NCBI GenBank assembly: GCA_913057945.1
Contig: CAJXOF010000001.1
Span: 310,001-374,000, forward strand
Length of the DNA stretch: 64,000 bases
Direction: 5' to 3'
Source: an uncultured Hyphomonadaceae bacterium
GTDB taxonomy: Bacteria; Pseudomonadota; Alphaproteobacteria; Caulobacterales; Hyphomonadaceae
This document shows, piece after piece, positions 26,968 through 34,504 of this stretch. The position numbers and the translations under genes are program-made. The notes under the pieces are model-generated. The model had not been told where the DNA came from. It saw only the letters and a list, made by a program, of their open reading frames with translations, and made no database searches. Position 1 is the first letter of the stretch, and the number at the start of each line of letters is the position of its first letter.

Positions 26968-27186
26968 TCAGCGCACAGGGCGGTTTTCAAGCCAGAGGCG
27001 GTAGGCGCGATGCGCCGCCCCCTCGCTCTCGAAAATGTGGAAACAGCCGCAGACCAGCACGGCCCATGCGCCAATGTCTTCGGCGTCAAGCGATGCAAGC
27101 GCCGCGTCGAGTCGGCTGATGCGAAAGGGCGGATTCGTTCGGCAGACAAAATGTCCCCCGGACCTTTTGTTTATCTGCCTCACCAT
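26968..27186 (-). CDS. Small ICE protein between ArdC and ParB-like genes
   Basis: 72 residues, 'MVRQINKRSGGHFVCRTNPPFRI' to 'AAHRAYRLWLENRPVR'. Its ATG overlaps the ArdC stop by 7 bp (ATGGTGA), a translational-coupling arrangement that argues for a real gene. A weak helical segment 'AWAVLVCGCFHIFE' and a conserved-looking C-terminal 'AYRLWLENRPVR' are visible. I recognise no family. Confidence 0.55.
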   Translation of the reverse strand: MVRQINKRSGGHFVCRTNPPFRISRLDAALASLDAEDIGAWAVLVCGCFHIFESEGAAHRAYRLWLENRPVR

Positions 27187-28124
27187 GGCGCCGCTTCCAT
27201 CGCTGCGGCAGCGCTGCAGGGGTCCGGCGCGGCATAAGCGAGAATGTAATCAGCCGCCTTGGAAGCGAGCGACGCGGCGCGAAAAATGGCGCGCTTGTCC
27301 TCGCGCAATACTTCCAGCCAAGAACCGATGTAATCCGTATGCCGCACGGTCGGGGCGATGGACTGGTCCGCGCAGATGAACGCACTGGCGAGTTCCGCCA
27401 CCAGTTCCTCGCGGGCGTAATCTTTGGTGCCGAATGCGCCTTTCAGGTCGCGGGCGAGGCGTTTCGGGTGCCCGGTCCAGTGGCCAAGCTCATGAAAGCA
27501 GGTGCGGTAATAATTGATCTGGTCAAAGAAAGCAGGCTGCGGCGGAACCTGAATGAAATCCCTGGACGGAACATAATAGGCGCGGTCGCCGCCAATCCTG
27601 AAATCCGCGCCCGTCGCTGTAATCAGCGCTTCGGCGCGGGGGATAATCTCGCGCTCCGGCAAGTCGGGCGCGTTGGCGGTCAGGTCTTCGGGCAGGCCGT
27701 CGCACTGGTCTGCATTGAACACGGTATAGCGTTTGAGAAACGGCACCGTGCCCGGCGACTCGCCCGTCTCGCGCACACGTTCCCGTTCGGCTTTCGGGGT
27801 GAAGCGGTCGGCATAAACAACCGTCGTGCCGCGCTCGCCTTTGCGAACACACCCGCCAAGTGACAGCGCCTGTTTGAAGGTCAGCCATGTCTGACAGGAA
27901 CGGCTTTGCTCAATCGCCGCGCCCCATAAAAGCAGAATATTGATTCCGGAATAGCGCCTGCCCGTCGCGCCATTCTCGGGCAAGCCAAGCGGAGTAGCCC
28001 CCTCCACCCCGCCCCAAGGCTGCACCCAAGGCGCGCGCCCCTGTTCCAGTTCCGCGATGATGTTATCCGTGACCTCTGAATAAAGGTCTTTCCGCGTGTT
28101 TCGTTGTCTGCGGCGCTGCGCCAT
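27180..28124 (-). CDS. ardC: ArdC-like antirestriction / ssDNA-binding protein with zincin domain
   Basis: 314 residues. The N-terminal ArdC domain ('DLYSEVTDNIIAELEQGRAPWVQPW', 'YSGINILLLWGAAIEQSRSCQTWLTFKQALSLGGCVRKGERGTTVVY') binds single-stranded DNA in characterised homologues. The C-terminal half is a metallopeptidase-like domain with zinc motif HELGHWTGH and a downstream Glu in 'EELVAELASAFIC'. It is thought to protect incoming DNA from restriction in the recipient. First gene of the leftward ArdC-ParB group. Confidence 0.9.
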   Translation of the reverse strand: MAQRRRQRNTRKDLYSEVTDNIIAELEQGRAPWVQPWGGVEGATPLGLPENGATGRRYSGINILLLWGAAIEQSRSCQTWLTFKQALSLGGCVRKGERGTTVVYADRFTPKAERERVRETGESPGTVPFLKRYTVFNADQCDGLPEDLTANAPDLPEREIIPRAEALITATGADFRIGGDRAYYVPSRDFIQVPPQPAFFDQINYYRTCFHELGHWTGHPKRLARDLKGAFGTKDYAREELVAELASAFICADQSIAPTVRHTDYIGSWLEVLREDKRAIFRAASLASKAADYILAYAAPDPCSAAAAMEAAPW

Positions 28125-28500
28125 CTCTGCCTCCTCTGACCCCCGCTTTTTTCCCGCAAGGCGGGGGCGGTGAGAGGCCGCTGGCCAGATGGCGTCAGGC
28201 GTGAGCGGAAGGGGTCAGGTAGGAGGCCGCAGGCACATAGACGATCTTCAAGACGCCGCCCCCCTTCCGGGAGCGCCGCCATCTGGCATGCGCGCCTCCG
28301 CCCCCGCCTGAGAGGGAAAAAAGAAGCAAACATGCCGGCGCGCCAGCGCCGACCGAATCCTTCACAACACTGCTTAAAAACTGCGCCAGGGATGAAAGCC
28401 CGAAGGGCCGGGACGGCGCGCAGCGATGGCCTGGTTCACGCCAGCCCGGCCGGCGAAGGCCGGGGCGCCCTTTCCTTGGTCGAACAGCCGAACACCGCCC
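28125..28500. other. Non-coding spacer between transfer and metal modules
   Basis: About 375 bp, very GC-rich, with several short inverted repeats (for example ccccgc...gcgggg at 28141-28167) but no convincing coding frame. It should contain the ArdC promoter reading left. I see no further recognisable site. Confidence 0.4.
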
Positions 28501-29073
28501 TTAGAAAAAACGCCGCGTTCGCTGCTTATAGGCGCAATACTCATCCCCATACTGGCGTTCCAGCCAGGGCTCTTCTATCCTCGGAGCGAGCCAGTACATC
28601 GCTGCCCATAAAGACAGCAGAAACGTTACGCGCAAATCGTTCAAGATGATCGCCCAGCCCAGCAGACCAAGCCAGGTCACGACATAGATCGGGTTCCGGC
28701 TGAAACGAAACCAGCCATCTGTCACCAGCCCCCGCGCTTCGCCGAAGGCATTGCGCCAGCCCATCTGGATTGAGATCCAGAAGGCAAGGCCAATACCCGT
28801 GACCGCCAGCACGCCGCCGACACCTTGCCGGGCCATGGCCCCCGCATCCTCCGCCGGCTCAAAAACGAGGATGGAGAGCGCAACAAGCGGGTATAGAAAC
28901 AAACGAAAAAAGGCCCAGAACGTCCGGTATTGCCAGCTCCGTTTTTCCGGAGGCGGAAAAAACTGAAAATCGCGTCGGAACAGCGATACCGCACACAGCG
29001 AAAAGATCGCTGCCGCTCCGGACACTGACAATCCGAACGCCAGCCATTCCATCCATAGGGGTGTATTGAACAC
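28501..29073 (-). CDS. Isoprenylcysteine methyltransferase-like membrane protein (CzcN-like)
   Basis: 190 residues, about five membrane segments. The C-terminal core 'GLVTDGWFRFSRNPIYVVTWLGLLGWAIIL' and 'EEPWLERQYGDEYCAYKQRTRRFF' is the SAM-binding signature of the ICMT/PEMT family. Similar membrane proteins (CzcN) accompany czc metal-efflux genes. The substrate is unknown. It follows a second member of the same family 12 bp upstream, and both belong to the operon led by the frameshifted CDF gene. Confidence 0.82.
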   Translation of the reverse strand: MFNTPLWMEWLAFGLSVSGAAAIFSLCAVSLFRRDFQFFPPPEKRSWQYRTFWAFFRLFLYPLVALSILVFEPAEDAGAMARQGVGGVLAVTGIGLAFWISIQMGWRNAFGEARGLVTDGWFRFSRNPIYVVTWLGLLGWAIILNDLRVTFLLSLWAAMYWLAPRIEEPWLERQYGDEYCAYKQRTRRFF

Positions 29074-29084
29074 AGGCGCGCCTC

Positions 29085-29537
29085 CTAAATCCAGCGCCGC
29101 GTGCGGATACGGTAGGCGTCAAACGCTTCACCGAATCTCGCCTGCAGCGCGCGCTCTTCCGGTTTGATCTGAAACTCAGTCATCAGCCAGACAAAGAGAA
29201 TTGGAGCTACGAAAGCGGACAAATTGCCCATCAGAAACGCGCCGCCTGTCAGAATGGCCGCCATGGCCAAATACATCGGATTGCGGCTGATGCGGTAAAG
29301 CCCTGTGGTGACCAGCGTGGCAGCCTCTTCAGGGGCGAGCGGATTGACGGTTGTGCGGGCGCGGATGAATGCGCCGAGCGCGAGCGCCAGAATGGCCATG
29401 CCAGCAGCGATGAAAAGCAACGCCGCCGCAGAACGCCACACGCCTTCGAACGCCAGAAAAGGCGTGACAGAGGACAGTCCCCAGCCGATCGCACCGCAGA
29501 TCAGGACCTGAACAAGAGGTGGAATGCGCAGGCTCAT
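29085..29537 (-). CDS. Second isoprenylcysteine methyltransferase-like membrane protein
   Basis: 150 residues with four membrane segments. It has the same C-terminal signature, 'LVTTGLYRISRNPMYLAMAAILTGGAFLMG' and 'EERALQARFGEAFDAYRIRTRRWI', but is shorter than its neighbour at 28501-29073 and clearly diverged. The ATG overlaps the CDF gene stop by 4 bp. Likely a NnrU/CzcN-like methyltransferase acting at the membrane; its role in metal resistance is inferred from context. Confidence 0.82.
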   Translation of the reverse strand: MSLRIPPLVQVLICGAIGWGLSSVTPFLAFEGVWRSAAALLFIAAGMAILALALGAFIRARTTVNPLAPEEAATLVTTGLYRISRNPMYLAMAAILTGGAFLMGNLSAFVAPILFVWLMTEFQIKPEERALQARFGEAFDAYRIRTRRWI

Positions 29538-30179
29538 GAGGACGATTCGACCGGAGTCGCATGCGACGCGCCGGTTGTGTTCAGTTCCCGCAGGGCCTGC
29601 AGCGTGATGGCGCTCGCCGATTTCAGGAACAGGCCCGCCAGAAGGGCGGCGACAAGCAGGTCCGGCCAGGCCGTTCCGGTCAGCGCGACAACCCCGCCAG
29701 CGACGATCACGCCGACATTGCCGATGGCGTCATTGCGCGAGCAGAGCCAGACCGAACGCACATTGCTGTCGCCGTCGCGCCAGCGCAGCAGTATCAGCAC
29801 GCTCGCGACATTGGCGGACAGTGCCAGAAAGCCGACCACTCCCATGGTTGCGGCTTCCGGCGGCGCGCCGTTCATGACCCTCAACACGGTCATGCCGAGG
29901 ACGGCGATCGCGATCGCTGCGAGCGAGGCGCCTTTGATCAGCGATGCAAGCGCCCGCGTCCTCAGGCTCGCCCCGATAACGAAGAGGCTGAGCGCGTAGG
30001 TCGCCGTATCGCCTGCGAAGTCGAGTGCGTCGGCTTTGAGGGCCTGAGAGCCCGACATTATCCCCGCCGTCATTTCAAACAAAGAACATGACCGCATTGA
30101 TGGCGATGACGGCCATCAGAGCCCGCTTATAAGCAGGCGAAACCCCATCAAATGTTTTGTCCTCACAGCAACCCGACAT
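29534..30179 (-). pseudogene. CDF-type cation transporter with a single-base frameshift
   Basis: From ATG 30179 the frame reads MSGCCEDKTFDGVSPAYKRA then 'LMAVIAINAVMFFV' and hits TGA. One base further on it continues 'EMTAGIMSGSQALKADALDFAGD' to the end at 29534. The CDF neighbour at 30850 has the uninterrupted equivalent 'NVGYGIVEMIAGFFAGSQALKADALDFVGD'. One extra T in GTTTGAAATG (about 30070-30079) explains the break. Either the gene is recently inactivated, the base is a sequencing error, or reinitiation gives a truncated protein. Downstream genes remain intact. Confidence 0.8.
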
Positions 30180-30226
30180 CTTCTAATCCTATTCCCCATT
30201 GACGATTCTCGAAGAAACCCTACAGT

Positions 30227-30246
30227 CTACAGCGACTATAGAGGCA
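30227..30246 (-). promoter_or_regulatory. MerR-type operator/promoter for the leftward operon
   Basis: Dyad CTACAG-CGA-CTATAG (30227-30241). On the minus strand a TTGCCT -35 (30246-30241) adjoins it and a TAGGGT -10 lies 19 bp on, the stretched spacing typical of MerR-activated promoters. It would drive the frameshifted CDF gene and the two methyltransferases; being 28 bp before merR it may also autoregulate merR. Confidence 0.65.
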
Positions 30247-30268
30247 AGACTTTTCTTTGGAGCCCGGA

Positions 30269-30709
30269 ATGACGCAGATGACCATTGGTCGTTTATCGAA
30301 AGCGGCGGGCGTGAAAGTGACAACCATACGCTATTATGAATCGATTGATTTGATGGGCGAGCCGGACCGAAGTTCGAGCGGCCAACGGCTATATGGCGAT
30401 GAGGCCGTGCAGCGTTTGTCGTTCATACGGCATGCCCGTGATCTTGGTTTTCCGATGGAGGCCGTTCGTGAAATGATTGATCTGCAAACTCAGCCGGATC
30501 AGGATTGCACGGCCGTGGACGCGATAGCCCGTGAACAGCTTGCAGATGTGCGCAAACGCCTGACGCAGCTTGAAGCGCTTGAGGCGGAGCTCAAACGGAT
30601 GATTACGTGCTGCGAGGGCGGCCGGGTTGACACGTGTCGGATCATTTCAACGCTCAATGATCATAGCGAATGCATCGCAGATGCGCATGAGCGGCTTTCG
30701 ACCTTTTGA
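30269..30709 (+). CDS. MerR-family metal-responsive regulator (ZntR/CadR/PbrR type)
   Basis: 146 residues from ATG 30269 (GGAG upstream). HTH 'IGRLSKAAGVKVTTIRYYESIDLM', wing 'RLYGDEAVQRLSFIRHARDLGFPMEAVREMIDLQ', then a dimerisation helix. The metal loop has an upstream Cys (QDCTAVD) and a CC-x7-C cluster (CCEGGRVDTC), resembling ZntR/PbrR sensors of Zn, Cd or Pb. It sits between divergent arms whose promoters share its presumed operator (30227, 30725, 32246), so it probably controls the whole island by unwinding long-spacer promoters on metal binding. Confidence 0.9.
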   Translation: MTQMTIGRLSKAAGVKVTTIRYYESIDLMGEPDRSSSGQRLYGDEAVQRLSFIRHARDLGFPMEAVREMIDLQTQPDQDCTAVDAIAREQLADVRKRLTQLEALEAELKRMITCCEGGRVDTCRIISTLNDHSECIADAHERLSTF

Positions 30710-30718
30710 GCAAACCGC

Positions 30719-30749
30719 TTGACCCTACAGTGACTGTAGATGGTAATTC
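30719..30749 (+). promoter_or_regulatory. MerR-type promoter for CDF-lspA
   Basis: TTGACC (30719-30724), 19-bp spacer, TAATTC (30744-30749). The spacer starts with the dyad CTACAG-TGA-CTGTAG (30725-30739), perfectly palindromic. Transcription would start near 30756, which rules out the longer frame starting at 30706 and fixes the CDF start at 30850. Confidence 0.82.
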
Positions 30750-30849
30750 TCTTCCATTATTGAAAGCACCTCCCGATAAATTTGGATGGGCGAGACTGAA
30801 TGGAACAACGACAAAGCATACGTGTAGTCTCTCAATTGAGAGCATTGTC

Positions 30850-31713
30850 ATGAGCAAAACATCTACCTCCCCAACAGCAGGCTCCGACACTTCGCTCCCG
30901 TTTCGTTACCGGGTATCAGGAATGGATTGCGCGCGAGATGCTGCCGAAATCGAACGGGCGGCTCAATCGGCTGGTGTCGCCCCAAAAGCCGTCAAAGTTT
31001 CGGCTGCGACACATATTATGACGCTATGGGTTTCAGAGTCCCAACTTCCAGAAATCGAACTTGGCGTCGCCAAAACCGGTTACGGCTTCGAGAGAATTGC
31101 GCCAGGCGATGATGGCCCCGCCGCCTCACAAACCCAAAAGAATCCGGAGTATTTACGCGCCCTTTGGATCGTAATTTTCCTGAACGTTGGTTATGGAATT
31201 GTGGAAATGATCGCGGGTTTTTTCGCCGGTTCACAGGCGTTAAAAGCTGATGCGTTAGATTTTGTCGGTGATGGTCTCATTACATTCCTCGGCGTGCTCG
31301 CAATCGGCTGGAGTCTTGCCTGGCGCGCTCGTTCAGCCATGATTCAAGGCGTATTCCTAGCTTTGCTTGGCTTCGGCGTACTCGCGAATACGGTGTGGCG
31401 TCTTCTTAATCAAACGATACCTGACGCTGCCCTGATGGGCATGTTCGGGCTCATCGCGCTCGTCATAAATGTCATCGCCGTCTTACCGCTACTCCCTCAC
31501 CGAAAAGGCGACGCTAATGTCCGCGCGGTTTGGTTGTTTTCACGTAATGACGCCATCGGGAACGCGGCCGTAATTGTGGCAGCAGGTTTGGTCGCCTGGC
31601 TCGGTCACGGTTGGCCCGATCTCGTGGTTGCAGTCGGGATCGCCGGGCTATTCCTGCATTCTGCATGGGCAATAATTCGCGATGCACGCAACGACCTCAG
31701 AGCCGCAATATGA
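30850..31713 (+). CDS. CDF-family cation efflux protein with N-terminal HMA-like domain
   Basis: 287 residues from ATG 30850, downstream of its promoter. The first ~75 residues resemble a heavy-metal-associated domain but the motif reads GMDCARD, with only one of the two usual cysteines. Six membrane segments follow, with 'SQALKADALDFVGDG' and 'FSRNDAIGNAAVIVAAG' supplying the Asp/Asn metal-site positions of CDF proteins. It exports Zn/Cd/Co-type cations from the cytoplasm by proton antiport. Its stop overlaps lspA (ATGA). Homologous to the frameshifted gene at 29534-30179. Confidence 0.85.
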   Translation: MSKTSTSPTAGSDTSLPFRYRVSGMDCARDAAEIERAAQSAGVAPKAVKVSAATHIMTLWVSESQLPEIELGVAKTGYGFERIAPGDDGPAASQTQKNPEYLRALWIVIFLNVGYGIVEMIAGFFAGSQALKADALDFVGDGLITFLGVLAIGWSLAWRARSAMIQGVFLALLGFGVLANTVWRLLNQTIPDAALMGMFGLIALVINVIAVLPLLPHRKGDANVRAVWLFSRNDAIGNAAVIVAAGLVAWLGHGWPDLVVAVGIAGLFLHSAWAIIRDARNDLRAAI

Positions 31714-32189
31714 CCATTCAGAAGATTGGATTCATCATTGGTCTGGGCGTTCTGGCGATAGATCAACTCACTAAAGCACTTATCCTCAATATTGATGCCC
31801 TGGATAACGGTGTGACGGTCCTTCCATTCTTCAACATTGTGCGGCTCAAGAACAATGGTATCAGCTTTGGTCTTCTAGGCAGCCTGCCTCCCTGGCTCCT
31901 TACTCTAGCCGCTCTATCGATCGTCGCGGTTTTATTCTATTGGTTATGGCGCACCGCTGATCGCCAGATCGCAACCGCACTCGGGCTGATTACAGGTGGA
32001 GCACTCGGAAACATAGTCGATCGCGTGCGACATGGAGCGGTGACCGATTTTTTAGATTTTCACATCAATAACTACCACTGGCCCGCGTTCAACTTCGCCG
32101 ATAGCGCGATTGTCTGCGGTGTCGGCTTACTGTTGATCTCTGAGTTACTCACGAAGCCACGACGGACGGATAATGCTGAACAAAAATAG
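31710..32189 (+). CDS. lspA: Lipoprotein signal peptidase LspA (element-borne copy)
   Basis: 159 residues, four membrane segments. The two catalytic aspartates are in 'GALGNIVDRVRHGAVTDFLDF' and 'FNFADSAIVCGVG'; 'RLKNNGISFGLLG' is the conserved Asn region. It cleaves prolipoproteins after lipidation. ATG overlaps the CDF stop, so it is metal-induced with it. Similar pairs of lspA with metal exporters (pbrBC-type) are known on resistance islands, where lipoproteins of the system need processing; two metal-arm lipoproteins occur here (32277, 34501). Confidence 0.92.
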   Translation: MTIQKIGFIIGLGVLAIDQLTKALILNIDALDNGVTVLPFFNIVRLKNNGISFGLLGSLPPWLLTLAALSIVAVLFYWLWRTADRQIATALGLITGGALGNIVDRVRHGAVTDFLDFHINNYHWPAFNFADSAIVCGVGLLLISELLTKPRRTDNAEQK

Positions 32190-32239
32190 CGGCTGATTAA
32201 TCTGGCCCATGCTTAATAGTTGTCGATGTAAGAATTCGC

Positions 32240-32270
32240 TTGCCCCTACAGCCACTGTAGGGGCTATAAA
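32240..32270 (+). promoter_or_regulatory. MerR-type promoter with near-zero leader
   Basis: TTGCCC (32240-32245), 19-bp spacer carrying CTACAG-CCA-CTGTAG (32246-32260, flanked by further CCC/GGG pairing), TATAAA (32265-32270). The next ATG is at 32277, where transcription should begin, so the first mRNA is predicted to be leaderless. Confidence 0.8.
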
Positions 32271-32276
32271 ACCGAC

Positions 32277-32714
32277 ATGATCAAATTCGATTCACTTCGC
32301 GTTGGCCTCGCAATGGCCGCCTCAGCGCTCGTAGCAAGCTGCGCCAGCTTTGCCGATCCGCTCACTGAGACGCTACAACCGCTCGGGGCCTGGGCCAGCG
32401 GGACCGACGGTGACGCCTGTGAAACCGCTCCGATTACTTATTTTTCATCGGATGGGGTCGTGCTTGTCCTCCTCAGCGCCAAAGGGCCGGTCCATGCGAT
32501 TGGCAGTTGGGACCGCAACGGCGACGTGCTGGCCATGACGCATAATGACTTTCCGCTCGATCCCAGCGGGCAATCAAAACCCGCTGTTGAACTCAGTATT
32601 ATGACATTGGACGCTGATAGATTTGTCACCCGAAATGCCAAGGGCGATATTCGGGAACGCATTAAATGCAGCGAGATTGCGATAAAGACGGGTCATGACA
32701 CTGAGCCGCACTAA
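32277..32714 (+). CDS. Small metal-regulated lipoprotein, unknown function
   Basis: 145 residues: signal peptide 'LRVGLAMAASALVASCASFADP' with lipobox, then a compact domain with 'GAWASGTDGDACETAPITYFSSDGVVLVLL' and a C-terminal Cys. I do not recognise the family; the overall look is of a small beta-rich periplasmic protein. It heads the arm leading to CzcCBA and is directly behind a MerR-type promoter. There is no ribosome site because the transcript is predicted to start at the ATG. Confidence 0.6.
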   Translation: MIKFDSLRVGLAMAASALVASCASFADPLTETLQPLGAWASGTDGDACETAPITYFSSDGVVLVLLSAKGPVHAIGSWDRNGDVLAMTHNDFPLDPSGQSKPAVELSIMTLDADRFVTRNAKGDIRERIKCSEIAIKTGHDTEPH

Positions 32715-32768
32715 ATAAATGAATAGATTTAATGATTTTGACAATGAAATTGGATAGTCGTTGAGCGA

Positions 32769-33137
32769 ATGAAAATTGTAACCGTCATATGCACCGCCAG
32801 GTTTTGGCTTGCGCTCATGTTGAGCGTGACCCTTGGTATGGGTGCAACGGCGGCCGATATTCATCCTGTGGACGCTGAAGAGATTGCCTGTATGACCGCA
32901 GACGCTGAAGCGCATCATGCCGCCGAAATCGGTGACACTGAAAATGATGATAGTGAGCAGCGTCCGGCCCACAAACATCATACTCATAGCTGCGGGCCAT
33001 GCCATTTGCATATGGTGGGTATGAACAGCCTGACCTTCTCTTACGCTTTATCAGCTACATCGGGGCTTCGCCCCGGCGCAGACCAGCACGTTCCGCGCGC
33101 TGGTCCTCACGGTCTTTATCGTCCTCCGCGTGCCTAA
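32769..33137 (+). CDS. His/Cys-rich secreted protein, CzcI-like
   Basis: 122 residues. N-terminal signal peptide ('ARFWLALMLSVTLGMGATAAD') and a metal-binding centre 'RPAHKHHTHSCGPCHLHM'. Small His-rich periplasmic proteins in this position (CzcI and relatives) precede czcCBA in many bacteria and are thought to bind or report metal. The C-terminal tail 'RPGADQHVPRAGPHGLYRPPRA' is Pro/Arg-rich and unusual. 74 bp to czcC. Confidence 0.6.
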   Translation: MKIVTVICTARFWLALMLSVTLGMGATAADIHPVDAEEIACMTADAEAHHAAEIGDTENDDSEQRPAHKHHTHSCGPCHLHMVGMNSLTFSYALSATSGLRPGADQHVPRAGPHGLYRPPRA

Positions 33138-33211
33138 CCTGACTCTCTGAATCCGCGCCTTTTGCGCGTGGGTTTGATGTCGATTCAGGTTATCACAAGG
33201 AAGAATATCCC

Positions 33212-34504
33212 ATGCCAAAATTCAAACAGGGCGCACTCTGCGTCCTGATCGCGGCTGCCTTTGCAGGCACAGCGGTCGCGGCCCCGTGCAACGGGCCAAC
33301 AGGCAGCGCGCCGACCATCGTGCCCGATGCGCCGCTAACCCTCACTATGGCGCTCATGCAAATCCGTCATGCGTCCCCGGATGTCCGCCGGGCCGCACTG
33401 GAGACGCGCGCCAGCGCAGCCGAAGCCGATCAGGCTGGGCGCCGTCTTAATCCGTCAATCGGACTGGAAATTGAAAACTTCTCAGGCACCGGACCGCTCA
33501 ACGGGTTTGACCAAACCGAAACCACGCTCGCCATTGAGCAGACATTCCAGCTTGGAGGTAAAAGAGCCAAGCGCGAGCGTGCCGCGCGGGCGCGGGCAGC
33601 GCTCGCCGACGCTGAATGCCGCGTCATATTAAGAGAGACCGAGCTAGAAGCAGCGCTGCTCTATCATGACCTGATCGCCGCGACAGAACTCGCAGCGCTG
33701 GCACGGGAGTCGGCGGATCTCGCCGTGTCTTTGGCTGAAACCGTTGCGAAACGTGTTGAGGCCGGCGCGGCCGCCCCGCCGGAGCGCTCGCGCGCCGAGG
33801 CAGATGCGGCTGCACTCAAAGCCGCCGCACTTGCCGCAGACGCTGAAATTGATCAACGCCGCTATGAACTCGCCGCGCTTTGGGGAAGCTCAACGCCGGT
33901 TTTTGCGCCCCCGCGCGCCATATTGTCTGATGAAAGTGAAATACTCTCAAAGACGCGCGGGCTTGACGAGCACCCGGCGCTCGCCGCGGCTAAAGCTGGA
34001 GCAACAGCCCGCGACGCTGAGCAGGACGCCGCCCGCGCGGCCGGTATTCCTGATGTCACGGTTAGTGCGGGCGTTCGCCAATTTGAAGAGACCGGCGACA
34101 ATGCGCTCCTGGTCGGGGTCACCGTGCCGATTCCGCTTTTTGACCGTAACCGCGACGCCGCTCGCGCAGCGGGTTATCGCGCCGATGCCGAACGTATCAG
34201 CGCCGTCGCCGTTGAGGCCAGATTGCGGTCGCAGCAACAGGCCGCCGCCGCGCGGGTGCGCGCCGCCGAGGCCCGGCTGACGCTACTCGAACAGGAGGCG
34301 CTACCTGCGGCCCGTTCCGCCTACGACGCATCTGTTGAAGGCTACGCGGCAGGCCGGTTTGACCTCACATCAACGCTCGATACCCGTAAAGGGCTGATCG
34401 AGGCAGGCGTCAGCGTAATTGACGCGCGGCGTACCCTTAATGCGGACCTCATGCGTCTCAAAAGCCTGATCGGTGCCGCCCCGTTTAATGGAGACTTCCA
34501 ATGA
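33212..34504 (+). CDS. czcC: TolC-family outer-membrane factor, CzcC-like
   Basis: 430 residues with a signal peptide and two long alpha-helical hairpin repeats characteristic of outer-membrane efflux proteins ('LTLTMALMQIRHASPDVRRAALETRASAAEADQAGRRLNPSIGLEIENFSG', 'QLGGKRAKRERAARARAAL', 'YAAGRFDLTSTLDTRKGLIEAGVSVIDARRTLN'). It forms the outer-membrane channel of the tripartite pump. Stop overlaps czcB start (ATGA). Confidence 0.92.
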   Translation: MPKFKQGALCVLIAAAFAGTAVAAPCNGPTGSAPTIVPDAPLTLTMALMQIRHASPDVRRAALETRASAAEADQAGRRLNPSIGLEIENFSGTGPLNGFDQTETTLAIEQTFQLGGKRAKRERAARARAALADAECRVILRETELEAALLYHDLIAATELAALARESADLAVSLAETVAKRVEAGAAAPPERSRAEADAAALKAAALAADAEIDQRRYELAALWGSSTPVFAPPRAILSDESEILSKTRGLDEHPALAAAKAGATARDAEQDAARAAGIPDVTVSAGVRQFEETGDNALLVGVTVPIPLFDRNRDAARAAGYRADAERISAVAVEARLRSQQQAAAARVRAAEARLTLLEQEALPAARSAYDASVEGYAAGRFDLTSTLDTRKGLIEAGVSVIDARRTLNADLMRLKSLIGAAPFNGDFQ

